A DNA stretch of 64,000 nt from Isoetes taiwanensis (GCA_021234155.1 JAJEKV010000024.1:15042913-15106912); one strand, 5' to 3'; shown: positions 9,741-20,221, counted from the first letter of the stretch. Translations and numbers: made by a program. Notes: generated by a model not told the origin, from the sequence alone.

Positions 9741-10705
9741 GGTTTGGTGAGTTCTATAGCAATTAATGCAAGGTTGAAGAAGTACTTGGATTGGGATACA
9801 CACAAATCGGTTAGTGCTGTTATTCTCTGTAAGGCCCTGAGAGACACCAAGCTGCACTGTTATGAGGGGATGTTGGGCTATTGTCTAAAGGACATGGGGA
9901 AGACGCATCATAGACGTCACATGAAGGATGTAACTGCTGAACAGATTGAATGTTAAAAAGATTTGTTTGCGCTCTACGGAGCTGATGACATTAAGAACTG
10001 CGTTACTCTTGATAATCGTAACTTGCCTCTAAAAGCTAGGCACTTCCAACTTTATCATGGCAGGAGACAATTGAGTGCATGATTGTTCAAACAATTTCGC
10101 AACATGCTTCGTACAGAGAAATTTGTGCTCAGTGGTGCGTGGGTCCTTCCATCCAACACCGCCTTCATTTCTCAACAGCGTGTAGAGGCTGCTTGGTGGT
10201 TAACTCTGAATTCCATGTATGCCACTCATAGTGACGTGAGGAGTGTAGTCTATGGCCTTCCTCCTGGAATAGTTCTGGTGGAGCATGTTGGGAAGGCCAG
10301 AAGGAGTTTCTTGGATGCGAAGGATGCTGAAGAGAGTGATGGTAACAAGGAAAGTAGAGAGGAGACACATGATGGCCCTGCAGACACAACCTTGGCTGGC
10401 TGCCCATCTTACATCCCTCTCAATTTCCAGGATTGGTCCTTCACTGCTCAGTAAGTTAGGTTGTGTTTCCCTTACTCATGTACATATTTGTTCGTTTTCA
10501 TGTAGGTGCAATCAAAGAAGTTGGCAATGCTATGGCCGATGCAGATAGGGATGTTGTTTTCAGTCCGCTTGTAAATATAGATATAGACTCGGACGAAGAA
10601 CTTGAGAAGTACGGTCATGGTGCAGATAAAAACAAATCTGAATTTTCCACCTTCACGTTGACATGGACTTGGTGTCAAAGAGAAATCATGATAGGAATGT
10701 AAACC
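9741..10705 (+). pseudogene. HUH-endonuclease Rep gene, 3' part (Tyr motif)
   Basis: One frame continues from the 6734 HUH frame through GLVSSIAINARLKKYLDWD and then MLGYCLKDMGKTHH (about 9868-9909). GYCLKD fits Rep motif III, YxxK, in which Tyr attacks DNA and becomes covalently linked to it. The frame is broken by TAA (9954-9956) and TGA (10080-10082) yet keeps homogeneous coding character to a TAA at 10452-10454. Beyond lies a possible 55-nt intron (GTAAGT at 10451 to TGTAG at 10505), short for a plant, then an acidic stretch containing DIDSDEEL ending about 10702. No helicase Walker motifs were seen, so it may be a Rep without an attached SF3 helicase. It is convergent with the - strand gene ending at 10741. 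Confidence 0.6.
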
Positions 10706-10740
10706 TGCTATATGCAACACCGGAGGAAGTTCTGCATTGT

Positions 10741-12273
10741 CTAAATATGGAAGACTTGAAGGTCTCTTTGAAGCAATGCAGGGTATTCTGTGGTTATATG
10801 AACTTGATGCGAGCTCTCTTCATAAGGCACAATAACCAAGAACTTCTTTACTTGGGCTGTATCAACTATATGTCCCAAGTTTCTGAGAATATTGGTGGGT
10901 GTACCACCTTGCAATGTTGTTACCAAATCTTCCACTCTTCGGTACGATGTGTAGGCCACAGTGATGGCCAATCTGCCCTGACGTCGGTAAGGGACCACAA
11001 AGTTTCACTAGTATGACATGGTCTATGTTTTGAGGCATTCGCGCATGTCTACCAAATCCTAAGAGAGCAATCAGCATAAACACCCCTTCTTCTCCCCGTG
11101 GGCTGAACTGTCGGTGGATCACTGCTATCCTTCCATCAGTGAGGAGTGGAAGGTAGTACCTGAGGGCCTTGTCATGTCCCGCTTCTCTTGCCTCTTCTCC
11201 AATTTTGATGTTGGCCCTATATATGCCTTCCGGAATGCTCATCCACTGGTACTGTAGTTAGGTCCTTGTAATCTGCAAACATGGACCTGAAAGAGGTCAG
11301 ATTGACCCCACTTCTATCGACCCCAGTTGGCAGGCGTTGATGAAGAGTTGGGTCCATCCATTCTTGGATGGCGAAGGCAGCTCAGGTTGAGTCATCATCT
11401 ATTAGATGTTGTAATTGTTGTAGGCCTCGATGTCGGATGATGACTGCCCCGTGTAGGTGTGGGCTTTTGGATGTTGATGGGGAAGTCTTGAGTTTCTCGT
11501 TTGATGAAGTCATCGAGGTCGGAGGGTTGGCGCAAAAGGTATAGGAGCTCATCCATCCTGTATCCTCGGTCTCTGCACTCTGGAAGATTCTTGATGTCGT
11601 GTAGCAGGAGGTACTCCTGGCCTTCGATCATGACCGGGTTTAAGCTCGTGATGTCTAACACGAGCGGGAGAGCTGTCCTCGTCGTCCTCAGGCCTTCGTC
11701 GAAGCCCTAAGGTTCTTACTCTACTTGCTGCCGCTCTTGGATGGGGTCGACATTGATGAGGTCTTCGACATCGTAGCCATGGCGGCCTTCTTTTTCCTCC
11801 TCCTATTCTGAGCTTTCATACTCCAAGAGCAACTGCTCTTCTGCGATGGAGGCAGGGGGTTCTATGTTCATTGGCTGGATAGAGGATTCCTCTATTTGAG
11901 TTTGGGTTTGTGGGACAAGAAGATGGCTACAACAGTAGTATAAGAAATATCTCTTTCTGTTTATAGATATGGTCATGTAGTCTGGCATGCGAGCAACTCT
12001 ATTTTCTAAGTACTTGGCAATGTTTGAAACATCGCTCAGTGCAGCTTGAAGGGCTGTCCTAGGTGTAAAATATTCTATGCATGGAGGAAGCTCTACTAAG
12101 GAAGGGTCTACCTTAGTTTGGAACTCTTGCATAATCTCTGGGTAGTATAGTGTGGCATTTATGGTGGCATCTACATCAATTTCTTTCTAGAAGACAGCAA
12201 AGACGGAGTTGATGTCAGCCTCTGCCACATGAGCACTGGCAATGTATCATTGCCTGAAGGAAGAAGTTGCCAT
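10741..12273 (-). pseudogene. Unidentified decayed gene, about 510 codons
   Basis: I do not recognise this protein. The start is taken at 12273 (MATSSFRQ) because the frame is continuous from there apart from stops: TGA 12249, TAG 12189, TAG 11805, TAA 11718 and TAG 11709 (first base given), each one C-to-T change from a CGA, CAG or CAA codon. The N-terminal about 170 residues include KEIDVDATINATLYYPEI and end in an acidic EQ-rich linker. A middle segment (11661-11395) contains YRMDELLYLLRQPSDLDDF. After frame shifts a C-terminal part (about 11240-10741) contains RRQGRLAITVAYTSYRRVE and ends at TAG 10743-10741. There is a TATA box at 12381-12394 and two hairpin elements farther upstream. It lies tail-to-tail with the Rep pseudogene and in line with the H3-like gene. 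Confidence 0.5.
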
Positions 12274-12380
12274 GATGCTGATGTGAATGGGCTTAACAAA
12301 TAGATGTGTAAGTGCCTCTATAAGCAGGACAATCGCCTTGAAGTGAGGAGTAAGACTGTAGGCTACAATTGAGGGTTATA

Positions 12381-12394
12381 GATATATTTATAGG
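12381..12394 (-). promoter_or_regulatory. TATA box of the unidentified gene
   Basis: The - strand reads CCTATAAATATATC about 110 bases upstream of the start at 12273. The H3-like gene has CCTATAAATAG in the equivalent place. Confidence 0.5.
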
Positions 12395-12578
12395 CAGAAT
12401 CCCAATTTGTGAAACTTTTAGGTTTTGAATATGTCGATCATTTTGAGGTCTAACTAGGTATTTGATAGGTAGTCTAAGGTAGTGAACATCTAGAAGACTT
12501 CCTAATGATCCTAGTGCAACAAATTTCATCTAATTTGGAGGTGGTTTAGGTGAGTTATGGTTGTTTAAATCTGACCAT

Positions 12579-12636
12579 TCACATAGTGCCCGAGAGGCTG
12601 GAGCTAAATAGCTAAGGGTCTGGGCGCACTCTGTGA
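12579..12636. repeat. Hairpin element, copy 1
   Basis: CACATAGTGCCC pairs with GGGCGCACTCTGTG, with a central AGCTAAATAGCT dyad. First of four related copies; about 306 bp upstream of the start of the unidentified gene. Confidence 0.7.
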
Positions 12637-12777
12637 GGGGTAGGCTCCTGTTTGGGTCCTAGATGACTCCAAAATTTTTGTATGAAGGCAGAATCTTGCC
12701 TATCTCGTGGATTAAGTCAGAATATATCCTTAGTTTCTTGTTTTGGACTTGTCTATGTATAGATCAATGGGCAAACA

Positions 12778-12840
12778 CTCATAGAGTGCGCGAGAGGGCC
12801 GAGCTAAAATTTAGCTAAGGCTCCAGGCGCACTCTGTGAG
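12778..12840. repeat. Hairpin element, copy 2
   Basis: CTCATAGAGTGCGC pairs with GCGCACTCTGTGAG with one mismatch. The centre AGCTAAAATTTAGCT is a perfect palindrome. It lies between the 3' end of the H3-like gene (12941) and copy 1. Confidence 0.75.
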
Positions 12841-12940
12841 GGCTGGGGCTCTATTTGGTCACTTTTTGTCCAAATTAATTAAAACAAATTACACATGCCA
12901 TCCATACAACTACATCAAAGACATTATTACAGTTTGCAAC

Positions 12941-14120
12941 TCAAATTAAAGAACTTTTTTTTTTATAGTCCTCCTTCCTTATAAATCTGGCCAGCTTCAT
13001 ATCTTTGGGCATACAAGTGACTCTTTTTGCATGAAAACCACATGCTAGAGAGTCTTCATAATGCTGCACCAACTTTTGCTCCGTTACCTCCTGCAATGCG
13101 AGCAACATGTCGTTTGTTACTCGCTTGTCCTTGTCGAATTCTTGCAAGATCTCGCGGGTCAATCTTGCAAATACAGCTCTTGGGATTAGAAGTCCATAGC
13201 TTCTCTGGAAGTGTCAAATCTCCCAAGCAGCTTTAACAAAGTACGAGTCCTTGCTCCTCTTCATGGGCTTCTTGGGTGATACGGGTCTTTCGAAGGGTGG
13301 CTTCAGGTGTTTTCTTTTTTCCACGTACTAGAACTTGTGCTCCTCATAGTACTTGGAGTATGCCTCGTACATCTTCATGTATTCTTTGTACTCACCATCT
13401 TCTTGTACTCTCGCTTGTGCTTGAGAACATAAGACTCCCGTGCTGGTTTGTCGGGCTTCTTTGAATCTGCAGCTGGTTTAGGCCATGTCGAATAGGGAGG
13501 TGGAGCCGCTACTTCCTGTTTATCAGGATTGGAGGGTCCCATCCCTTCCATCTGACGAGGTATTCTCCAGGCATCATCGTCTGAGTCCGTGTCCGAAGAG
13601 GACGGTGCCGGTCTGTCAGGCTCCCTCTCCATAGTCTTCACCCCTTTGCTTGATGTCTTCTTGGTTTTTCCTCACAGGCTTGGGGACTGGGTCCTTGCCC
13701 TTCTCTTCCCTCTATTTTAGGAGTTTCGCCTTTTCCGCAAGTCTTCTTCTCTTGGCTTCCCTCTTTCTCTTGCTAATTCTCCTTTGACGACGAGCCTCCT
13801 TCTCTATGGTTGTAGGGTCCTGCTCCTCGTCATCCTCCTCGTTCACGTTCTCCTGATTCTCTGGGTTCTCCTACTGATCAAGATTCTGTTGGTGACCCTG
13901 TTGATCTTGATCTTGATCTTACTGATCTTAATTGTTCTCCACCTGTTTCCGCTCCTCCTCCTGGTTCTCGGGGTTTAGTTGGTCCGGATTTGAATTTTGG
14001 GATTCTTCAAATTCTGGCTCATTCTCGTGCCTCCCTCGCCTTTTGTTCGGCGGCAAGGACCTGGACGCTGGTTGATCCGTCGTCTATAACAACCCTGGCA
14101 GTCTGTTTGGTGCGTGCCAT
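12941..14120 (-). pseudogene. Chimeric histone H3-like gene with a long internal insertion
   Basis: The frame opens at 14120 with MARTKQTAR, identical to the start of histone H3 including the Lys4 context, then VVIDDGS. Instead of the rest of the H3 tail there follow about 250 residues: Q/E/N/D-rich (about 14010-13790), strongly basic (RRISKRKREAKRRRL, about 13790-13735), a Ser/Asp stretch with a PPPY motif (13641-13440), and a K/Y/E-rich coiled-coil-like part. The C-terminus (about 13230-12960) is a full H3 fold: EI(stop)HFQRSYGLLI fits αN (EIRKYQKSTELLI), ARLTREI fits QRLVREI, LLALQEVTE fits VMALQEACE, and FHAKRVTCMPKDMKLARFIR fits the end of α2, L2 and α3. It is about 393 codons against 136 for H3. 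It is decayed: stops at 14021, 13930, 13921, 13873, 13714, 13330 and 13216, mostly C-to-T, and at least three frame shifts. One shift (about 13390) overlaps GGTGAGT, which could instead be a splice donor. Confidence 0.75.
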
Positions 14121-14200
14121 GTTTTGAAATAACGTGATCACCTTCCAAGCGCCTAAAGATCGCCTTATTGATCGGAGCGCAGCAAGTTGGAGGTAAAGAT

Positions 14201-14211
14201 CTATTTATAGG
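14201..14211 (-). promoter_or_regulatory. TATA box of the H3-like gene
   Basis: The - strand reads CCTATAAATAG about 80 bases upstream of the ATG at 14120, a canonical plant or viral TATA box. Confidence 0.6.
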
Positions 14212-14318
14212 TCTGGGAGTTTGAGGGTTTCGACAATTTTCATGTTATACCATTATTTAAAACATTAGTGTTTGCTAGATTAGAATTAGGTCCCTTTAGA
14301 CAAAATTTATTGGTACTA

Positions 14319-14381
14319 CTCACACAGTGTGCGGGAGGGCCGAGCTAAATTTTACCTTGGGGCCCTGGCACACTCTTTGAG
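14319..14381. repeat. Hairpin element, copy 3
   Basis: CTCACACAGTGTGC pairs with GCACACTCTTTGAG with two mismatches; the centre contains GAGCTAAATTTTA. It lies 199 bp upstream of the H3-like start codon. Confidence 0.7.
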
Positions 14382-14531
14382 GGGTCACCCCTTTTTTACT
14401 CTGTTTTATGTTTTCTAGACACTTTCTTAGGGGCATGGCATATTTTCATGGCTTAAAATCAAATTTTAAGCTGCATTATGCTATTAGATTACTCTAATTA
14501 TGCATCTTTCTGGGTGAATGATAGTCAAACA

Positions 14532-14594
14532 CTCGCACAGTGCATGGGAGTCTTGAGCTAAATTTTAGCTAAGGGTATTGGCGCGCTCTGTGAG
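14532..14594. repeat. Hairpin element, copy 4
   Basis: CTCGCACAGTGC pairs imperfectly with GCGCGCTCTGTGAG around the centre AGCTAAATTTTAGCT. It is 213 bp from copy 3, close to the 199-bp spacing of copies 1 and 2. Confidence 0.65.
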
Positions 14595-14640
14595 GGGAGA
14601 TGAAATGAGAAATAAATTAAGAGATACTAAGAGTGATGCT

Positions 14641-14694
14641 AGAGTCCGCTAGGAGAGATAACTAGAGTGATGCAAGAGCCACTTAGTGGACTCT
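14641..14694. repeat. Small inverted repeat
   Basis: AGAGTCCGCTA (14641-14651) pairs with TAGTGGACTCT (14684-14694). It could mark one edge of the module that holds the Rep and H3-like genes, but no matching copy was found at its other side. Confidence 0.4.
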
Positions 14695-14699
14695 TACAT

Positions 14700-15455
14700 T
14701 TAGAGACAACTTGCTCGTAACAGCAGGTAGAAGGTTTTCACTAAAATTTGGCTGTCAAGGGATTAACCTCCCAAATTTTATTTTTGGTCTCGTAAAATAT
14801 TTTCGTGGTCTGTTGTGTTTATCTTTGCCTTTCTTCGTTATGGCATCTTCCATTTTGTATGGCGTCTTAGAAATCCCTTTTCTACTTTCTTCGGCTATGG
14901 CGCTTCAGAAATCCGTCAGACGCCGCCATAAAATCCTGCACCATTTCCCAAAATGATACCCAGGTTTTTGCACCATCTTTTTTTCCCTTAACATAGGAGC
15001 TAAGTGCCAGCTGGAGCTTCGAGCTTTTACAAAGTGCTTCGAGCTTGTTACTAAGAGCTTGTATTTTGAGCTTGTTTTATCTTGCTGTGTTCTTGAAACA
15101 AAGCAACATGGCTTTTGCTTTATTCTTGCTTCTACATAGGGCTTCTCCAAATCTAAAAGGCCAGAGCCTCAAATCCGAAACTCCTGGGCCATGCTTCAAA
15201 TTGAAAACCCCAGAGTCGGGTGGAAACACAGAATATGATAAACAGAGTCGGATAAAAATAGGAAACTCTAGTTTTTAAGTTAGTTAAGGCTTCTTCGCCA
15301 TGAAGCAATCAAATAAAGAATAGAAACAGATTTAGTGTACCACGCAGGTCTGTTCAAGCTTTAGGGTAGGCGATCATTGTAGGCAGATGATGTCCCAAAA
15401 GAAAACCGTTTCCAGAAAAACTTTTAGAAAGGAAAAATTCAGGCAACTAGAGATT
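14700..15455. other. Intergenic, nothing recognised
   Basis: No coding signal, terminal repeat or RNA gene seen. Small repeats of GAGCTT occur near 15015-15075. Confidence 0.4.
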
Positions 15456-15532
15456 ATTATCTCTCATGCTATACAATATAAAAATTCTCTCTCACTGTAT
15501 AGCACGAGAGATAAAAAATTTGTGCATGTGGC
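15456..15532. repeat. Hairpin repeat flanking a LINE 3' end
   Basis: CTCTCATGCTATAC pairs with GTATAGCACGAGAG, followed by ATAAAAAATTT and GCATGTGGCC next to the LINE tail. The same sequence with the same spacing flanks another LINE subfamily's 3' end at 37330-37415. Confidence 0.6.
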
Positions 15533-15613
15533 CAATGAGAGAGAGAAATGAAATGAAATTGTATTATTACGTCTGTGAGACCGCCAGGCCTATGAGACGT
15601 CCAAACCAGTACA

Positions 15614-18600
15614 TTAGTAATTATAGAAAAGTTCATCTAATGCATCATCGGATAATAATGCATTAACCCCCTCAATCTCTTCCTCGTCCTCCTCTTTTAC
15701 ATCCATTGCTTTCAAGCATCTTTCTCTATGGTCCAAAACAGCAAGTATATATGCCCCAATCACACCCCCAGGGTAGTCAAAAAATTCAGCAAGTGTATAA
15801 GCTTTCATACCATATTTAGCACGCAATGTGGCATATGATGAACAATGAAGTAACACATGTGCCTCATCCTCAAGAGTCCTACAGTCACACAACTTGCACG
15901 ACCTAAGCTCATGTGGAATATCACTCCATCTCCCCAACTCCACCCCAAGCCTGTGTGAGCTTAACCTCATCCTACATATAGCCTGTCTATGTTTAACAGA
16001 AATGTGTTCGTGTAAGTAACTGGCCCCTTGTAGCATGGGATTAATATGGACCCTGTAGAACTCCTTCTTAACCGCACCTTCTCTCCAGCACACACGAGTT
16101 ACATTATCCACAACCCAACCTCGTATATTATCCTTACAATTTTCCAAATCATCCATATGCATCCCCCATCTGGCTAGCCACCCCTCTATGTCCGCAAACC
16201 ATTCTTTTGTGCGTGTCTCCTCCAATGCCAACCTTGGAAAACTATCATCTGGCATGACATAGAGCACCTTATGCTTATAATGGAGAGTCCTACAAAGTGC
16301 TTCCACTTCCAAAGAGAGCATCCCACACTCCACTAACAGCATATCATATGGTGTTTGCATCTTAGTTCCAAGCTCAGCACGAAAGAATCTTTTCTATATT
16401 TTTTCAATTTTCTTCCCTCTATCCAACGCCAAACCTGGCCCCCATACCTCACATCCATATAGCACCACTGATTGCACCAAAGCAATATACAACTGCTTCT
16501 TCATGCTGAAATCCCATATATCTGCTTTCCTACACCTGCGTTGCATGGCATAGAGAGCCTTAAGCCCACCATCCGCTTTTTGCTTAGCCGCAATATTCCA
16601 GTTGGGACTTTTGTCTATAATTAGACCAAGATACTTATAACTATCCACAATGTCAACAGGCTCTCCTTTGTAAAATACCTTTACATGATCTACCTTGGTA
16701 GCTCCAAACACTACAACCTTGGTTTTAGCCATGTTGACCCGCATGCTTTTCATGTCACAAAACCCCTCAAGAGCATCCAAGTGCTTTTGTAGACCCGCTA
16801 CACTCCTAGATAATAGAACAACATCATCGGCATACAACAATAGCAGAAGAACATACCTATATAGAGGCATTCCATCACCACCATTTTGACAGATCCAATC
16901 CTCCAGTTGGTCTATGAACAAACCAAAAAGTGTGGGTGATAGTGGGCAGCCCTGCTTAACCCCCATATTGCTTTCAACATACTCATCACTGGTGTATGGG
17001 AAAGAAAGCTGAACCAATACTTTATCATAAAGTTTGGCCACTGCATGCGTATACTCTACAGGCACACCAAGAGCTAACATTCTATCCCACAAATGTCCTC
17101 TTCCAACCATATCAAAAGCTTTAGAGAAATCAACAAACAATGCATATAAAGGTTTCTTCTTACCAACCACTGAATCCATCATGGCTCTCATGGTAACCAA
17201 ATGATCTGTTGTAGACCTTCTCGCCCTAAAACCAGCTTGCCCTGTTGCTCTCACATTATGAACCTCAGACCATGTGCTTATTTTAGCGTTCAGCTTGTTA
17301 GCAAAAAGCTTGGCATAAAAACTACATATCATAATCATACGGTAGTTATTTGGATCAGACTCATCACCTGCCTTATGAAGAGGGACCACCCTATTCACTT
17401 GCCATGTGCGTGGGAAGCCTTCAAACAAGACAACATTGCACAACTTTACCAAGACTTCTACCACACTATCACCTGCCCATTTAAACATTTCAGCCATAAG
17501 CCCTTCCGAATCTGCTGCCTTACCATTGGATAATCTTTGGAGCCCATCCTGCATGTCCTCCAAGGAGAAACAGAAGCCCTCCTCATATGCCCCATCCATT
17601 TATAGATGTTTAATATGATTCATCAAAGCACCAACCTCTACCATTGTACTCGATTTTTGGGAAGGTTTCAATCTATTTCAAAACTTCTTCGGATATGCCA
17701 ATAATTCTGTGACCATCTGTTCATGTTTCTTACGCAAATAAGCCCGTTTCTTCCTCTTAATCATTCTGATGTACTCCCTTCTTGCCAAGGCTTTCGCATC
17801 CCCCTTTGCTAATTTAAATTGTCTTCTTTGCATCCTGCATTCATAGTCAAACCAACCATTGCAAGGCAACCCCATTCTCTGCCTAGCATGTATTAGCAGA
17901 TTCAAGAACCATCTGAGTAAGGGCGTGACTGAGTTCTGACGCATTAGTTGGCCATGTGATAGTAGAGGCATTTTTCTCACAACAAGCTTTGTACATATCA
18001 GATTTATCATACCTCATAATAGGTTTAAGGAGTGCTTGTGACACAACCTTATGCTTAGGCAAACCAGCAATACAAAGATCAAGAAAAAGAGGCTCATGAT
18101 CTGATTCAATATTATCTTTCCCAATAGCAAAATTTACAACTTGTTGAACAAAAGAGGGCTTAGCTAAGACATAATCCACCACACTTGCCCCTCTGCATGT
18201 AAGTGCTCCTGATCCTGGAAACCTGTCAATGCCATTATAAATAACCAGGTTTTACCCGCTACAAAATGTTAGAACATGATTTCCCTGAGGGGAAGGCCAC
18301 TGAATTTTGTCATCTGATTTCCTGCTCCAACCAATTTCCGCCAATTCAGTGTCATCTAGCATTTCTACCCACTCTGGCTCTCCCTCCATACTTACCATGG
18401 TAGCCTGCCTCTGTGAAGTTCGTCCATTAAAATCTCCCATCAATAAAACCTCCCCTGTATCATAAAAAGAAACATCCTGCTCCAACTGCGCAAATGGATC
18501 ATCTCTATCCATTTCACCTGAATTATATACCGGAGACCCTCGTGGTGGATAATAACATCCAGCAATATATACGTTGCCAAATTGCCCTAGCACACTAATC

Positions 18601-18872
18601 CAAATGCACTGCAGAGTTGCTTTTGGAAAAAGAACTGTAACTAAATGCACAAATTCATGCCTAACAAAGCATGCAATGCCACCGTAACTCTTGTATCTCC
18701 ATCCTTTTGGGGACCAAACAGAATGCATCATCTTAAAACCATTAATTTCAGGCAGACCAGATTCCTCATGCTCACCTATCTCAAGAAAGAAAACAATATC
18801 TATATTTGCAAGTATACTACTCATAGTAGTTATCTTTTCCTGTGTCAGAGTATTAATATTCCAACACATCAC
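15614..18872 (-). pseudogene. LINE 1 ORF2: APE endonuclease and reverse transcriptase
   Basis: Starts MCWNINTLTQEKI at 18872. Domain order: APE-type endonuclease (GDFNGR near 18435; SDHEP near 18090), a basic linker, RT (17599-16394, with VVPLHKAGDESDPNNYR, FVDFSKAFD, GVKQGCPLSPTLFGLF and YADD at 16834-16823), then a C-terminal region with CKLCDCRTLEDEAHVLLHC, a Cys/His knuckle. It ends DELFYNY at 15614. It would nick target DNA and prime reverse transcription from the nick. In-frame breaks near 18250, 18010, 17620 and 16380 split it into pieces; some may be sequencing errors. Confidence 0.85.
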
Positions 18873-18890
18873 CCTGGCGGTGGCAAATTC

Positions 18891-20026
18891 CTATGCTATG
18901 CTCTCAGTAGCAGCACCATCCACTACTACTCGTCCCTTCCTCCAAACAGCCTTCTGGCCATTCTTTTTTGCTTCCTTGAATTTCAAAAGTTCCTTTTTAT
19001 GTTCTTCATATTGATCTTTTGTCATATCTTCATTCACCCAGACTCCCTCTCCTCAGTATTTCCATCTTAGACTCTCTGTTTGCAAATTTGACCACAATAT
19101 GCCGTGCATTTCCAGCAGGCTTACCAACTCTGAATGCCTCCAAAATTCTACAATCCTCACATTGAAGAAAGCGCTCACCTTGGATGCGGTATTCTCCTTT
19201 GGTTCTTCTGGAAGACCACCAAACGGACATTTAGAGCTCGATTGCGCTTATCTTGTTCCTCCATGAAAGCTGCAAGTGTTTGATTGTGTTGTTCTTGGGC
19301 TGCCATTAACGAAGATAGCTGCTGCTGCAACTGATCTGTACTATCATCTTCTTCTCCGTCAGTGCTGGAATCATCATCATTATGCACCTGTGCCATTTCA
19401 TTTTGAATCTGCCCCTTAAAATCAGAAAATTCAGACCTCATTTGACTCTTGAAAGCCTCCAATTCTGCATTCATTTGCTCCAAGAAAGACTTCTTGAGAT
19501 CTTGGATGATCGAATCTACTGCAAATTTGATGGCAGCTTGTATTGTCCCTTGCATAGCTTCCAATAACTCTTGTTTCAGATTTCCCATGAACATAGCTTG
19601 ATAGGTAGCTATGGAAGAAGGATCCAGGCCGCCCACAATACCCACCGCTTTTAGATCAAGATCATGGGCTGCTGTAGAAACAGAGCCAAGCCGAATCCCC
19701 TGTTTAGGGGCTGCCACCATCCCCTGCTTAGGGGCTGCCAAAATCCCCTGTTTAGGGGCTGCGAAATCCAGAGATTGCTGCTGCCCAACCTGCTGTACAA
19801 CATCCTGCACCACGCCTCCATCGAAATCTGCAACAGTCCCACCAGTTTCGGAACTGGCATCCGAGTCTGAATCATTTTGTCCAGATGTGGACACGGCTAA
19901 AACAGGTTTTTTTAATGCTTTCTTTGCATTGGTAACATTAACATCCTTGGACGCATCCCTCACTGTTACAGGAGCCACAGAAGACCCAACCCCATCTCCC
20001 TTCTTTGCCCTAGTCTTGGTTGCCAT
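18891..20026 (-). pseudogene. LINE 1 ORF1 protein (nucleic-acid chaperone type)
   Basis: Start MATKTRAKKGDG at 20026. The N-terminal half is low complexity with three tandem copies of GILAAPKQGMVAAPKQGI-like repeats. A long heptad region follows (KKSFLEQMNAELEAFKSQMR, about residues 165-250). An L1-like RRM core comes next, with ALNVRLVV, then after frame shifts RHIVVKFANRESKMEILRR, and a basic C-terminal segment ending at TAG 18893-18891. By analogy with L1 ORF1p it would trimerise and coat its own RNA. Two shifts (about 19200 and 19050) interrupt it. Confidence 0.7.
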
Positions 20027-20221
20027 TTCCAACACCATCAACAGTCCCGGAAAATGCCAATTACAGACTATGAAACTAATTCAAAAGTATTGATGTTATA
20101 CTTCGTTGGAAAGAGCTCGGAATAAGCTTTCCAATGAGCCCAAACACGTTGTAATCTGACACCGTATGTGAGAGCTATGGCTTGCTGAATTTCCACAACA
20201 GAAACCCTAGCATCCGTCCGA

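Larger units (their letters stand above)
15533..20100 (-). mobile_element. LINE copy 1, near full length
   Basis: Reading on the - strand it has a short 5' leader, ORF1, an 18-nt gap, ORF2, and a 3' UTR ending in TTTCATTTC then CTCTCTC. It is adjacent upstream to the (GA)-rich tail of LINE copy 2. There is no poly(A) tail; the end is a CT microsatellite. Target duplications could not be defined in the repetitive flanks. Confidence 0.85.

Noticed and set aside
10663-11016. + strand 117-codon frame after the Rep gene
   Set aside because: Mostly the complement of the better supported - strand gene (10998-10741), which has more coding-like sequence.
12941-13162. Treating the H3 core alone as a normal histone H3 or CENH3 gene
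   Set aside because: The core is too diverged, the upstream frame is not an H3 tail, and the true H3 start lies about 0.9 kb away on the same strand with its own TATA box.
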